From: Corythucha ciliata
Lineage: Eukaryota; Arthropoda; Insecta; Hemiptera; Tingidae
Length of the DNA: 64,000 nucleotides
Direction of reading: 5' to 3'
Assembly: GCA_038030265.1 (NCBI GenBank)
Contig: CM075937.1
Coordinates: forward strand, 43,442,198-43,506,197
Part shown: piece after piece, positions 34,203 to 46,149 of the stretch
Layout of the letters: each line of letters opens with the position of its first letter
Position numbering within the stretch: position 1 is the first letter of the stretch
Position numbers and translations under genes: made by a program
The notes under the pieces: model-generated
Told to the model about the DNA's origin: nothing
Database searches by the model: none
The model's input: only the letters and a program-made list of their open reading frames with translations

Positions 34203-34240
<38 letters not shown>

Positions 34241-37030
34241 CATTTCGCTCTTGCCACCTAGAATACATGATAAAGGATTCTCTTTTTTTTTCGCCGCTAG
34301 ATATTCCAGAGACTGAATGCACATAAAGAAAGATGACTTGACGCCCCATAAGTACAGCCAATAGATTTTTATCGCACTCTCGCTCTGCGGGGAATATTTT
34401 TTAAGTATTGGGATTTTTTTTTATTATTATTAAAAAGGGCGCTATCTTTGTCACGCTCCAATAAAAACAGTGCCGTATGTCCCGCTGTGCGATGGATTCA
34501 TTGGATAATAACAGCTAGATAATGGAAAGATGCCACACGGTAGGATTTCTGGCGTGAAAATCGTTAGTTATTGTCAGAAACCGACTTTCTGCTATTGGAT
34601 CCCTTAATTTTACGTCAGAAACCGATTTGACGGTCGTGAAACTTTAAATCTTGACCAGCTGCACCCAAGAAACTCTTTATTGGCTTAAACGGACGAGTGG
34701 CGAGTACTCGCTGTAGGTGAAGGGAGAAAGGGGGGAAATCTCTTTCCAGAATGCAACCAAGGAGAAATAATAAAATTGCCCTTCTGGCAATCACACTTGT
34801 TGTCCCTCCACCTCACTAGCCGGCGCCCCTTTGAAAGTAAAGTGACATTTTGAAGTTGAACGCCTTCGTACAGATTGTGATTCTGGACATTTCATTTTTC
34901 CCCGTTTATATATTTTATTGTTGTGCCAGGTGCAGGGGTCCTTCAAACAGTGTTCCACCCCCCCCCCCCGGATTGATTTATGAAAGAAAAAACGTTCCAC
35001 CTATTTCATTCAATTTCTCTAGATCGTAAACGTCTCTATACTACCCCCTAACGTCTACCTGTAAACGTCTACTCACCGGCCTCTTTCACGGGTTGTGATA
35101 TTTTCCATTAGATTTTTTAGGGCTGACTTGGAAACAATGAAAATACGGTGACGTTGTTTTCCACATTGACGATGGCGACACTGCGGAATCGCATTCGTCC
35201 AGTTATCGACGAGTTTTTAAACAATTTTAAGTGATGTAGGACGTATGAACGGCAGCGTAGTCTAGTTGCGTCATAGTTCAATACGACCGTTTCAGAACGA
35301 AGAATTCATTGACGTTATTACGTCCCTTAATGGTTTCGCTGTCGTTGTCACATTCCGATCGTTCACCCTTGGAGTTTCTCAAATTTACCAACAAAAATTT
35401 TTTTGACTATTTTTATCGGAAAAACGAAAGAAAAGAAGTAAAAAGTGTGTTTTCCCTTTAAGCGATCCGTTTGGGAAAGGGGACACACCCCTCATGATGC
35501 CCTAAACAGACGCTTACTAAGTGTTACGTAACCCCAGCTTAATTTGAATGTGAAGGACAGGCAGGGTGAAGAACGAGAGAGAAAATGTGGTGGAGTGGGT
35601 GGGGGGTGGAGGAAAAAACACATTAAACCATTTTCAACCCAAAAATGTAAATTTCCTTTTCTTTGTTGTGTAAAAGATGGAAGGGAGTGAGCGAGTAAAT
35701 TATTCAAGCATTTTGAGGTGACCACCACCTGACATTTCAACTGCCAAAAAAATGCAACCATAACCAGACTCGCATAGTACGGAACAATATTTTCCAGGTA
35801 GTTTCTCCCCTTCCACCCTTTCACCGTTCACCCCCCCCCCCTCACTTCATTTTAAAATATTACCTACCCAGTTAATCACGACCTAATGTGAGGAAGCAAA
35901 CTTTCCCTTTTCGCGGCCATAATTATTCAGCCCTAAGTAACGATTAATTTACTGCATCCAGCTTTATTAAACGATTAATTTAAGCGTGAAACTAAACGTA
36001 TACACAAGCTTAGGACACGTCATTTTGGACAAAGTTTGTGGTTCGGTGGCGCTAGCAGGAGCGAAAGCCAGTTATTTGAGGGGAGAGTGACGTTTATAAT
36101 AAATGAACCGCGATATCTCGTGAACGTAGCACCAAAAACTGTCGTAATAGTTCTTTAGCGATTCAATTAGAGAACCTTAGAATCAATTAAAACGTTTGAT
36201 TTTGATTGAAGAAAAAAAATCAGCCGGTTAATAAGAACCTTCAACCGGACACCCCCATTCCCCACCCTTAGCACTTTTTTTTTTTCACTCATCACATTGT
36301 TCCATAGCGTGTGAACGACTAAAAACCCGAAGTCTGGACCGTATTTTAATTAAAATCAGGATGCCAACCACAGAGGCGTGGGGCGTGATAGGGTGCGTTG
36401 GTTTAGTTACGGGGGGGGGGGGGAGCTGAAAATGAGGTGGCCCAAAGACAAACTTAATTAAATGTCGCGTGAAAACATTCCTCCTTTAAGATTTTTGTTT
36501 GCGGCGTTTTTCCCGCTCCACACCTCTCCACTCCCCCCCTCATCCACTCTCACCAACCGTTTAGATATGAGGATCGAAGAAGTTTTGTCGCCCAAGTAAA
36601 AATCCTGGGAAAAAAGTCAATAATGTAGCGGGGATGAGAAAAAAATGTGTAATTTAATCGTGGCGATTGAGTATGGGAGAGAGAATGTTGTGGGTGAGAG
36701 AGGAATGGCATGCCGCCGGGTGAAATGACCAAAAAACTGGGTCAACGCTTCACAGGAGTACGGTGCTCGCGATTAGATTAAGAACTGAGTAACAGAGTGG
36801 ACTTTCTAGGATGGTGGCGGGGTGATTGATGTCTCTAGCAAGTACCGTTGAAAATATTATTTTTATGTTGGCCATGAGTTGACTGCAGCGGATTGAACTT
36901 GAATCTACTTGCTGCTTGCATCGAAATCGTTGGGGGTCGAGAGTATCTAACAGCTAAAAGAGGGGGGGGGGGATATACCAGAATAGCAAATATAAACTCT
37001 AAGAACAGCGACCCCTCCACCATGCTATGA
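33331..37030. other. Non-genic stretch with long homopolymers
   Basis: No gene recognised. An A19 tract (34153-34171) and a T33 tract (34204-34236) lie 32 bp apart and could pair. Poly-C or poly-G runs: 34958-34969, 35831-35841, 36411-36423 (G13), 36962-36972. The 110 aa minus frame at 35492-35824 has no motif. Confidence 0.4.
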
Positions 37031-37150
37031 AAGGCTGGCTTACACGATGCCAGTCAGCGAGCCAGTTGAGTTATTTGAGTCTGTTGAATGGGGCCAGTAA
37101 CTTGCTCCAGTACCGTTTAGACGATTCAAGTTACTGGCGCCAGTCAGCAG
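37031..37150. repeat. Imperfect hairpin, possible MITE remnant
   Basis: GGCTGGCTTACACGATGCCAGTC at the left resembles, inverted, GACTGGCGCCAGTAACTTG further right, with a second partial pairing around GCCAGTAACTTG. Ends are unclear. The opening resembles the G-C-rich starts of the MITEs at 24551 and 42868. Confidence 0.35.
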
Positions 37151-37359
37151 AGCTCAAAACGATGGATAACAGATAACGAACGTGAACTGACTGATTATGC
37201 TGGATGAATGAAGGCTGGGCTGGAAGATGAGAATTTCGTTCACATGACGTTACCAGAAGATGGCGCCAATTCATTGTTGGGTGGTGATGGGAGAGGCACT
37301 GGAATGCTCATTTGCTACTCTACATTATAGTCCACGAAACAGTGAGAGCATCAAAACTC

Positions 37360-37455
37360 CAACTGCACAAAGCTCTAACCACAGTTCGAACATCCTACCA
37401 CAGTAATGTCCCAACCACAGCAAAGGTCCAACCTGCAAAGGTCCAACCTGCAAAG
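37360..37455 (+). repeat. ~20 bp CAAAGGTCCAACC minisatellite, part 1
   Basis: Units such as CAACCACAGCAAAGGTCCAA and CCTGCAAAGGTCCAACC. The same unit recurs at 38390-38560 and, inverted, at 40015-40140, on either side of R1-like LINE pieces. Confidence 0.6.
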
Positions 37456-37459
37456 ATTC

Positions 37460-38465
37460 CTTGAGATTGGCCAGCTCCTCACCCGTTCCCGGGTTTTATC
37501 TCGCCTGAGCCCTATCTCTGGCCCGTAAAGACCCCGAAAGGTCAGGCCTCACCACTCAGTTCCTAACCACTTTGCCAAGGTTGATGACCAAGCCAGCCGT
37601 GCCCGGTGTGGACCACGTGGAGGTGGGCTACGGAGCTGAGGATGTCGGCACAATACCCGGAAAGGGGGGTTGTACCGTGGGCCTTGAGGCCCACCAGTGG
37701 GCCAGGGGAAGACGTCCCTACTTACCAAAGTCGAGCGGAGACAGTGCCTCCGCCCCGACGCAGGCGGTGACATTGACCCGGCCAACTGCACACCCGGCGC
37801 CAGCCCTCTGCTCCAGCCAGGAACGCGAGAAGGCCAGAAGCCGGCCATGTGGCCGCCAACTACCAACCAAGGCCAGGTCGTCCGGCGGACCTCCATCTTC
37901 CCACTGGGAACGGCAAATGTCGTCATACAGCCTGCAGCTGCACAACACGTGGTCAGTGGTCTCCTCCGTCTTGCCACATGGGCAATCAGGAGCATCCCGC
38001 CGACGGAAGAACCAAAGTTTACCGTTGAAAGAGCTATGTCCCGTCAGGATCGACGTGGCAGCATGCTCCAGCGTAAACCACCTGGCACGCGCCAGCCGAA
38101 CCTCGTCGCCAGGCATGAACCCAAACAGACGGCGCCCCGTGCCACTGCTAGCCCAGTACTCCTACCAGGCCTCCACCACTAACTGATCGAGAAGTCGGAG
38201 CCCCCACGGACGACTCCACTCATCCACATTCGTGCGGATGCCCCGCCCAGTCTTCCCGGCACCGCTCCAACCCCAGATCACCCTGAGCCAGGCAGCGTCG
38301 GTGCACCCAGACATCAAGCAGGAGGTGCAGAGCATCGCAACTAACAGTGCGGTACGCCTTAGCCACCCGGATAAGCGCCTGCCGCCAATGGTTCAACCTC
38401 AGAAAAGGTTCAAACCATATGAAGGCCCAACCCCCGCAAAGCTCCAAACCACAGTATAGCACTAG
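37460..38465 (-). pseudogene. R1/Jockey-like LINE C-terminal part
   Basis: The minus strand encodes the end of ORF2. From right to left: RVAKAYRTVSCDALHLLL (38340-38400), a region lost to frameshift, then TGHSSFNGKLWFFRRRDAPD and CPCG-x8-DHVLCSC (37950-38010), the C-x-C-x7-H-x4-C knuckle typical of R1/Jockey C-termini. It runs into a 3' UTR ending near 37460. The 3' end (AGATTCCTTGAGATTGGCCA) is shared with a scrap at 48335. At least one frameshift separates the two coding pieces. RT core not present. Confidence 0.75.
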
Positions 38466-38560
38466 CCACGTGGCGAAGGTCCAACTTCAGCGAAGCTCCA
38501 CCCACAGCAAAGGTGCAAAACTCCAGCAAAATTTCAGCCACTGACAAGGTCCAACCACAA
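38390..38560 (+). repeat. ~20 bp CAAAGGTCCAACC minisatellite, part 2
   Basis: Repeated AAGGTCCAAC, AAAGCTCCA and AAAGGTGCAAA phrases at ~18-22 bp spacing, overlapping the 5' limit of the minus-strand LINE piece. Confidence 0.55.
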
Positions 38561-38699
38561 ATTCCGTCGCCTTCGCCCTTTCTAGAATCTGTTTCGCAAA
38601 TTTCGCTAGTTCATGTCCAATTATTGTGACTTGTAAAGATAGATCCCCTCCTGCGATTTCTAGACGATTCCGGCTTCCATCCCTTCTGCTTTCTTGACG

Positions 38700-39780
38700 A
38701 CCTTTGGGGTTCTCTAACGAGGAACGCAGAGTGACTCAACTGACCCGCCAAAGGTGCCAAGACGCATGACTGGAGCTATCAGATGCCAGGACTCAGATAC
38801 TCGTCTTAAGGGGAAAATGCCAACTCATTCATCGAGGCATGAGACTTTACGGAACGCTCCCGCAGCCGGCACCCTTCAGCACTTCTGTCAAATACCTGGG
38901 TGTTGTGCTATCGGGTATACACTTGCAGCCACTCCCCATATCGATCTCCTGCAAGTCAAACTATCTGATAAAGTCATGGTCCAGCTTCGACCACTTATGG
39001 GCCACCAGTGGCCGGGAGCCTCCCCAACCACAAAACTGGCCTATTACAGGTCGGTCTTCATGCCCATTCTATCGTGTGGCGCGGCCCTATCCCGAAACGG
39101 GATCGACAGCCATTCCTGATTAATCTTCGGCCGACCTATATAGAATAGTGTCCCACCTTGCCCCGCAGGTACTATGCGGGACTCCCCCTGCTGACCTAGA
39201 CTCGACAGCCTGCAGCCGGAGGACCGGCTCGCCACCAAAAACGACCCACTTCTGGACATCGGAGACCGGCTCCTCGATATGGTAGTCTCCACCACGTCGA
39301 CACCATTTCAACGGCGGTCGGTCTCTGAAACAGATTACAAGAGAGTTGGGACGCAGGGCCTCGGGATAGGCACTCGCATGTCATCATGCCTCAAATCCAA
39401 GTCAACCAAGCAATGTGGTGGTGGAAAACCCGTCTTTGCAGTCGTCCAGCTGTTTACAGGCCACGGAGCATTCAACTCTCGACTCTGCTTCTTTCGCCAC
39501 TTTTTTGCGACACTGTGGTGAAAATGAAACAACACGTCATTTGGCACTGCCACCTTTACGAAGACGTCCGGCAGATTTGTGCCATACCCCGTCAACCTGA
39601 ACAACTGCTGGTCTACCGTTTCTCCACCCGCCCGTTTCACCGCTTCGCCCAAGCAAGGGCCAACAGGCGGCGCCACTTTCAGATTTGTGTGCCCTCTCTT
39701 CATCCGCCGAATTCCTCCCATTCACCACCATCTAACGAGAGCTCTGACTCAGAGTCCCTCTAGAGGGAACGGAATGATAA
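38700..39780 (+). pseudogene. R1/Jockey-like LINE RT C-terminal part
   Basis: The plus strand reads CQDSDTRLKGK and then VKYLGVVLSG-like sequence near 38890. It continues through KVMVQLRPLMGHQWPGA (38975), YYRSVFMPILSCGAA and, further on, VVQLFTGHGAFNSRLCFF (39435-39495) and a Cys/His C-terminal segment (39530-39600) in another frame. The TGHGAFN/S-LCFFRR signature links it to the minus-strand piece at 37.7-38.1 kb, so both are from one family, arranged convergently. Several frameshifts; inactive. Confidence 0.7.
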
Positions 39781-40014
39781 TCCGTGCCGTAAGGCTTTCT
39801 CGGACGTCTACAGTCTTCTTTCATAAGATGCCCTCCTTCACGGGGTCCACAGCGTGAGCCGTCATCTGGCCAGTGACGGTGACTAACGGGCATAGGGCGG
39901 TCAGTAATCCGGTATAGCACGTGTCGACCATCCCAGATCTCTCTCAACGCGGCCCAGACACCGATCACCATTCATTGCGGAAAATGGTCTCCATAACCTA
40001 CTCCGATCACAGAC

Positions 40015-40140
40015 ACAAACCGGACCTTTGCTGTGGTTGAACCTTTGGTGTTGCTGGACATTTAACTGTGTTTGAACCTTTGCTGAAGTTGATCCTTTGC
40101 TGTCGTTGATCCTTTGCTCTCGCTGGACCTTTTTTAAAAA
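40015..40140 (-). repeat. ~20 bp minisatellite, inverted part 3
   Basis: GGACCTTTGCTGTGGTTGAA then CCTTTGGTGTTGCTGGACA, TTGAACCTTTGCTGAAGTTG and similar units, the reverse complement of the arrays at 37360 and 38390. The inverted flanks suggest that the two LINE pieces and the array were duplicated together in inverse orientation. Confidence 0.65.
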
Positions 40141-42867
40141 AATGAAAATACTCGAAATGACAGGCTTTGAAACAGCAATAATTCCTTCAAAATTGGTTTT
40201 TGAAGGAACACAATCCAGTGAAGGTTCATCGCCATATATTTCTCTAATTTGTGACACCTCTTTTTTTCTTGTTATGGCCTCCCCCAACAACTCACCACCC
40301 ACAGAACAAACCATTTCCTTTGATCTGTAGAGGGTTTTTAATCAAAATCAGCGTTCGTCCAGTAAATGGAGAAAACCTCACTATGAGTGCGTCCGACGTC
40401 ACACACCTTTTTATTCCTCTCTCGCAATATAACAAGGGTCGACTCTCTGAAGGATGGAATAAAGTTTGGAAAATGAACACGGTGTTAACAAACGGATGGT
40501 AGGGGGAGGCGGGTAGTTGTTCTCAAGTTACGCACCCCTCTTTCCACCACTCACCCGTTTCACATACATCCATCAAACATGACTCTAAACTTTCTCTATG
40601 AGCTGATCATTTAGGGTAAAACTCGGTCTCTTTTGACAAAGCTTTTGACAAGGAGGAGGAAATGGATACTCGCGCTGAAATCGTGATACGTATAGAAACC
40701 AACCGAGAGATATAACCTTGAAATTTCGAAGGGAATTTGTGTAAAATCGGGGCGTTACTTTCATTATTATAAAAATTTAATGAGAAAGCGTCTCTCCCAT
40801 CACCACCACGACAGCCCTCACAATCTTAAAATAAACGATGTAGTGCTCGAGAGAGTGCTGCGATAAACTTAGAGTTATTGTACCTACACAGAGAAAAGGA
40901 CTTAATACAATCTTTTTTATAATTCAAAGTCATTTTAGGGAACGAATTTAATTAAGTTATGAACGCTCTGCTGGGATTAGGATCTAAAATCCCGTGCTTT
41001 CATCCAAATAACAAGAAAAGAAGAAGGACAAAGAAGGAGGAGGAGAATAACAGAATCATCTTTGAAAGAGCAGACATCTTCACTTCCTGATTTTCTGAGA
41101 AAAGTTTGAATAAGTTTACCGCTAAAAGGATTCACCCCTTCTCTAATTAGGATGGAAACCGAAATTAGAAGCGGGAATTATGGTGAAGAGAGTGGGAACT
41201 CGTTACTCAGCTTTGATCCGTTGCCACAGAACGATTAAAAGAGAATTGATTACCATTACACTTCTCCTTCAACCCCAACCCTTCTTCAGCAATCTGCCTC
41301 CGATACTACCTTCAGAACAATTTAATTTGTGAGTTTCACTGCATCTCACGAACAAAAGCTTGACCCCGTTCGGTATAGTAGTAACCTGGGAACGAATTGC
41401 GGTTGCTGTTCCATTCATTTCCATGAAGAATTAAACAACTTTGAAACCGTCTTAATAAATAAAAAAGTTTTCCGTAACACCCTCCTGTTGATATAGTTTC
41501 GCCTTTAAAAAAAGCCGTCAGTTGTGCCGTGAGTAAATTGGTAATTAGAACAATCTAACGACTTAATGGCTCTTGGGGAAAGTAATTTCACAAGAGAAAT
41601 TCTCTCGGAGTAGGGAAGAGATGAAAAGTTGGGAAGCATTCTTGGCTCTGAGTTCTCCTAATTCTTGGTAAACTTCATTCTTGTTTAATTAAACGGACAT
41701 TATTCTATTTCAAGCGTTTTTGGGGTTCTAGGATGAGGGGGTGGGGGAAACAAGTCCTTAGATAAAATAAACCTTTCAAAATAAAGGGAAAGTTGATAAA
41801 ATAGTTTTTTGGAGCAACGAGAGCGATTCTTCGCAAATGGTTTTCTATTGTGTCGCCTCTGTGACAACTGATGTTTAGAAGCAACTCAATTTTTCCAAAC
41901 CCACATATAGCCGCCCCCTTCTCTTTCCTATATCCCACATTTAAAAGCTATACGACTCACAGAACAATAGGGGAACTCCGCAACGTGTTTTATCACGTCA
42001 TTATTTTACTGCGAGGAACTTTTTACTCGCGCACACAAAAACTTTTTACTTGAAACTTGGAAGGATTTTTTTTTTGTGTAAAGAAAGTTGAAAACGGAAG
42101 GAAAAAAAGGAAACTTTCCGTTCTCTATAAGTGAAACTCTTAATTGGTTCAAAGTGTTTTAACATGCTGGTTGTTGTTAACTATAAAGGTGCTAAGCTCT
42201 TCTTCCACTGAAATAAAAAAAAGAAAAAAAGAGGGTCCATTAGGTCTAAACTTCGAACTTCAGGGGAATAATCATCTTTCGTCGTGATGACTCTTAAAAT
42301 AGGGCCTATAGGGTGAAAGGAATTGCGTGTAAAATGGATAAACTCACTGGAGCACACCGTATCAACAAATTCAATTGGTCTTCACAACAACAGAAAAATC
42401 CTTCAACTTGGTTCATTGTTTGTATAAAAGAAGAAAGGAGAAAAAAAAAAAGACAAAAAAGGAAGACAAAAAAAAAAATTTTGGAAAGAGCCCGAGCTTC
42501 TGAGAGGATGAAATAAATTTGTTTTTCAGATGAAAATTTAAAACGACTCGCAATCTCTTTTATACGAATAGCGCGCCGGATAATTTAATTTTGCCTTCTG
42601 AGTGGGATGTATCAAGCGAAAACACCATCAGTTTGAAGTCTGCTGATGTCGCCCAAAAGGCTTATACCTAATGATGCCATTCAAGAGGAGTCATGGAAGA
42701 ATATTGCTTAAACTGTTTAATACTAGTGGAGGGGAGGGGGGATAATACTCTGATTTTGATCTGAAATGAAGGAGTTCATGCTCTATAGGTCAAGGTCAAC
42801 CAAGGCAAATTTTCCGCGAATTTGCGAATTGTTTCTTTCTTGCAACGAATTTATGTTTTTCCTTATT
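40141..42867. other. Non-genic stretch, nothing recognised
   Basis: Apparently unique DNA without identifiable coding motifs on either strand. Short A-rich runs lie near 42430-42480. No inverted-repeat element was identified. Confidence 0.4.
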
Positions 42868-43014
42868 AAAGCCCTGTTCACACGATGCAATGTTTGAAGT
42901 TATATTGCATGCTGGTTTTTTAAAAACATTATGTTCGTTGGTAGTGACCGGATGTTTTTTAAAAATCCAGCATGCAATTTAGCTTCAAACATTGCATCGT
43001 GTGAACAGGGCTTT
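42868..43014. mobile_element. 147 bp hairpin MITE
   Basis: AAAGCCCTGTTCACACGATG and its exact complement at the right (CATCGTGTGAACAGGGCTTT) extend through GCAATGTTTGAAG into ~45 bp arms. The CCCTGTTCAC opening resembles GGCCCGTTCAC of the MITE at 24551. A target duplication could not be fixed because the ends are A/T-rich. Confidence 0.82.
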
Positions 43015-43019
43015 AGCTT

Positions 43020-43930
43020 CTAATGAGTGATTTAGCCCGTGAATTAGCGCTAGTTTCTAACTCTAGTTTGCAACTTGCCATTTACTCAATTCATTTCTGT
43101 GAATTAGCGTTTTACCTCATTTTAGCCTCCTACAGCGAGCCGTGAATGAGATTTTTGTTCCCCAATTTTCGCCGTGAATTAGTGCATTTTCTCCATTCAG
43201 CCGAGGATTACCCAACAATTTTCTTCACTTTCAGCCACGGGCGTCTTTACCATTTTAACTGTGAATTCTTCTCAATTTTATCGATGAATTAGCTATTTTT
43301 CTCCATTTTAGCAGGGAATTGGCGTGTTTCTCCACTTAAGCCGTGAATTTGTGATTTTATAGCTGCTAATTAGCGATTTTCCCCAATTTTATCCGTGAAT
43401 AACAATTTTTCTTAATTTCCCTCGTGAATTAGCGTTTTTTTCACTTTTAGCCATGAATTTCTCAGATTGAGCCACGAACTTGCGTTCTAATAAGCCGAAT
43501 TTTAGGCGCGAATTAGCGATTTTTCTCCAAACTATCCGTGAATTATCAATTTTCCGCTATTTTATTCTTGAATTAATGCGATTCGTATAATTTTAACCGC
43601 GAATGACTGTTTTTTTACACTTTATCCGCGATTTTAGCGTTTTTTCTCAATTTTAGCCGTAAATAACTTTTTGTACGCTATGTATTTTTCTTAATTTTAG
43701 CCGCGATTTAGCACTTTTTCTCATTTCTGTCCGTGAATGAGAGATTTTTCTCAATATTTTCAGCCGTTAATTAGCCATTTATCTCAATCCCATGCTCAAA
43801 TTAGCGTTATTTTCGATTTTGGTCACGAATTAAGTGGGCACGATTATTGTCACTTTTCTAACTTTTATCCGCTTACTTGCCCCCATGAACAGCACATTTA
43901 AGTGCGCCTTTTCTAAATTTTAGCCGCCCA
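43020..43930 (+). repeat. Degenerate ~30 bp array, family 3 (forward)
   Basis: About 25-30 units of the form CCGTGAATTAGCGATTTTTC followed by TCAATTTTAG, with many variants. It begins right after a MITE. The reverse complement unit forms the array at 44640-45190. Confidence 0.75.
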
Positions 43931-44639
43931 CGAGAAGGCGCAGGCCATTTCTTGGCCCGCGAGCCCTGTGTTGGCCACCCCTGCCATATGAGAAACGACG
44001 GTAGAGCGAGCTCCAATTTGACAGGTGATGACGTCATATCATTACGCAAAGTCAAATTTCAGCACTCTATCGTCTTTTCACATTTGAAATCAGCAAGCTT
44101 TTCCGCGGGAATACGCAAATTAGAAGCTGCCACGGGGCCCCGCTTTATCCTCAGAGGATATTGGCAAGGCAGAGGGAATTTTTTTAGCAAATGGTTTTGT
44201 GAGGCAAAATGACAACAGTTTTACTGTCAAGTGGCCAGTTTGAGGGGCTGATCCAATAGTTAACGGCTAAAATTCCTGGATTTTTGGCCTAATGTAATGT
44301 GGAATGAACCAAACTGGCCGTTCGATCTGAACTGAAGTAAAATTTCCAGGCTGAATGGGCATATCACGCCGCAAAATTGCCGGTTTTCTGGTCAAGAACA
44401 ACTGGAATTGACCTTTACTGATTTCAAAGAGCACCTGGGTGAGGGGAGGGGAGGCACATACCTGATCCTATAGGCTAAATCATACTTTTATGTGCGAAGA
44501 GTCTGTGTCTGGTGCAAATTATCTGCAGTTTCTATAGGAACAGTGGCGGACCTACACCGAACCAGGGCCGGCGAAACGTAATGTGCCCAGGTGGGTAGGG
44601 CGGGCGGTAGAGAAGGTGGGGGTACTTATCATTTAACGG

Positions 44640-45190
44640 TTTATGGAGTCAACAACATGACGCTCATTAATGGCTAAAAATGGAAAATAATCGCTAATGT
44701 TCGCGGCCAACCATGAAAAACATCTTGATTCATCCAAACGGCGCTAACCCGCGGATAAAATAAAACTGAAAACGCTGAATCACGGTTTCTAGACTCACTG
44801 CGCTACTGAAACTGTGAAGAAGCGCTGACTATCTGGTAATATTGAAAAAAAAAATTGTAATTTACTACACAAATTTAAGAAAACTCTGATTCAACGCTAA
44901 AATACATAAAAAAAGATGACTCACAGCTGAAAAATGATAAAAGCGCTGATTAGGGCTAAGTAAGCGCTAATTTGATGCTACGATTGAGAAAACGCTAACA
45001 TTCTCAAATGAAATGAATGCAGAAAACATTTCAAGGATAACGTTGAAAAAATTCACTAGTTCACGGGTAAATCTGAGAAAACGCGTTGGCGGTTTGTGGA
45101 GCCAACTGCGCCAAAGTTTGGGAAAAGCGCTAATTTGCTGTTTAAGTTTAGCACAAGCGCTAATTTGCTACAATTAAACATGTCTGACAC
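44640..45190 (-). repeat. Degenerate ~30 bp array, family 3 (reverse)
   Basis: Units such as GAGAAAACGCTAA, GAAAAGCGCTAATTTGCTG and CTGAAAACGCTGAATCACGG are the reverse complement of the 43020-43930 unit, about 700 bp apart. Together they form a large, loose inverted pair. Confidence 0.65.
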
Positions 45191-45479
45191 TAAATTTCAA
45201 GCAATAAATGTAGCGCGACACTTCAGTGTAAACTCACCTTCAGAGAGTATATCGCCTAGAACGAAGGAAGTATAGGACGCCTTCTAATTCGGCGTATGTC
45301 TAATTTGGGCTGGAATTTTGATTTTTGGCCATAAAAGCGCTTGTTTCATTTTCCCCCGAAAAATTCTTGAATTTTAACCTGCAATTGTAACGTGGACCCT
45401 AGGGACTCCCAGAGAGTGAATTGGCCTGGAATCGGACCTGAATGCCAGAGGCTGAAGGCCGGTGTGAAACAGATCATTT

Positions 45480-45850
45480 CAATGAGGCAAGCCCACGAAA
45501 TCGGGATTTGAGCATGCCATAACCAAAAATGGTTCTCTATAGAGGACAAAACCCGCAAAATTGGCCTTTTAACTGGAGTTTTGGCGTGAAAAGTCAGCGA
45601 ATTTTTTTCTTGAATGAGTTATGTAACACCATGAACCTAAATTTCGAGAAACGAAAATTTGAATTTTTTTGTCAGCTACACCCAAATGAATGTTTAGCGA
45701 GTGGAATCCGCAGAAGTGATTTTTTTTTATTGAGACAGACCCGCTAAAATGTTTTTTTCATTCAAATACCCGCGAAATTGTTTTTTGAACGAGGCAACCC
45801 AACGATATTGGTTTTTCAGCAACAAATATCCGCCATATTACAAGGGCGGT
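45480..45850. repeat. Weak ~40 bp array
   Basis: Loose repeats of ACCCGCAAAATTGG, ACCCGCTAAAATG, ACCCGCGAAATTG and ATATCCGCCATATT, spaced 35-60 bp. Too diverged for firm unit definition. Confidence 0.4.
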
Positions 45851-46149
45851 TTTAGGCCTCTGTGGCGGGGATGGCGATAAAATGTGTTCTCGACCTTCCC
45901 TCCCCCCACTTATCCTATTTGCTTAATTTCTTAATGAAATCTTATTGAAAAAAAAAATGCCTGAAAGCCCACTGTCTGTTTCCCCAAATCCAGATTTTGT
46001 ATTGCAGTGCATGGGCGTCGCCAAGGGGGGCAATGGGGAACAGCTGCCCTTCCCTGGAGAATGGAAAACAAATAAAAATTTAGGAAAACATTAAAATATA
46101 AATAAAAAAGAAAGAGAGAGAGAGAAAAATAGGCACAAACGTGAACCTT

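Noticed and set aside
37549..38186. 148 and 204 aa frames opposite the R1-like LINE
   Set aside because: Overlapping shadows of the LINE coding frame on the minus strand; only the 37718-38116 frame has LINE signatures.
44521..44640. GGACCTACACCGAACCAGGG segment as an element end
   Set aside because: Resembles common transposon-edge language, but no matching partner or duplication could be found.
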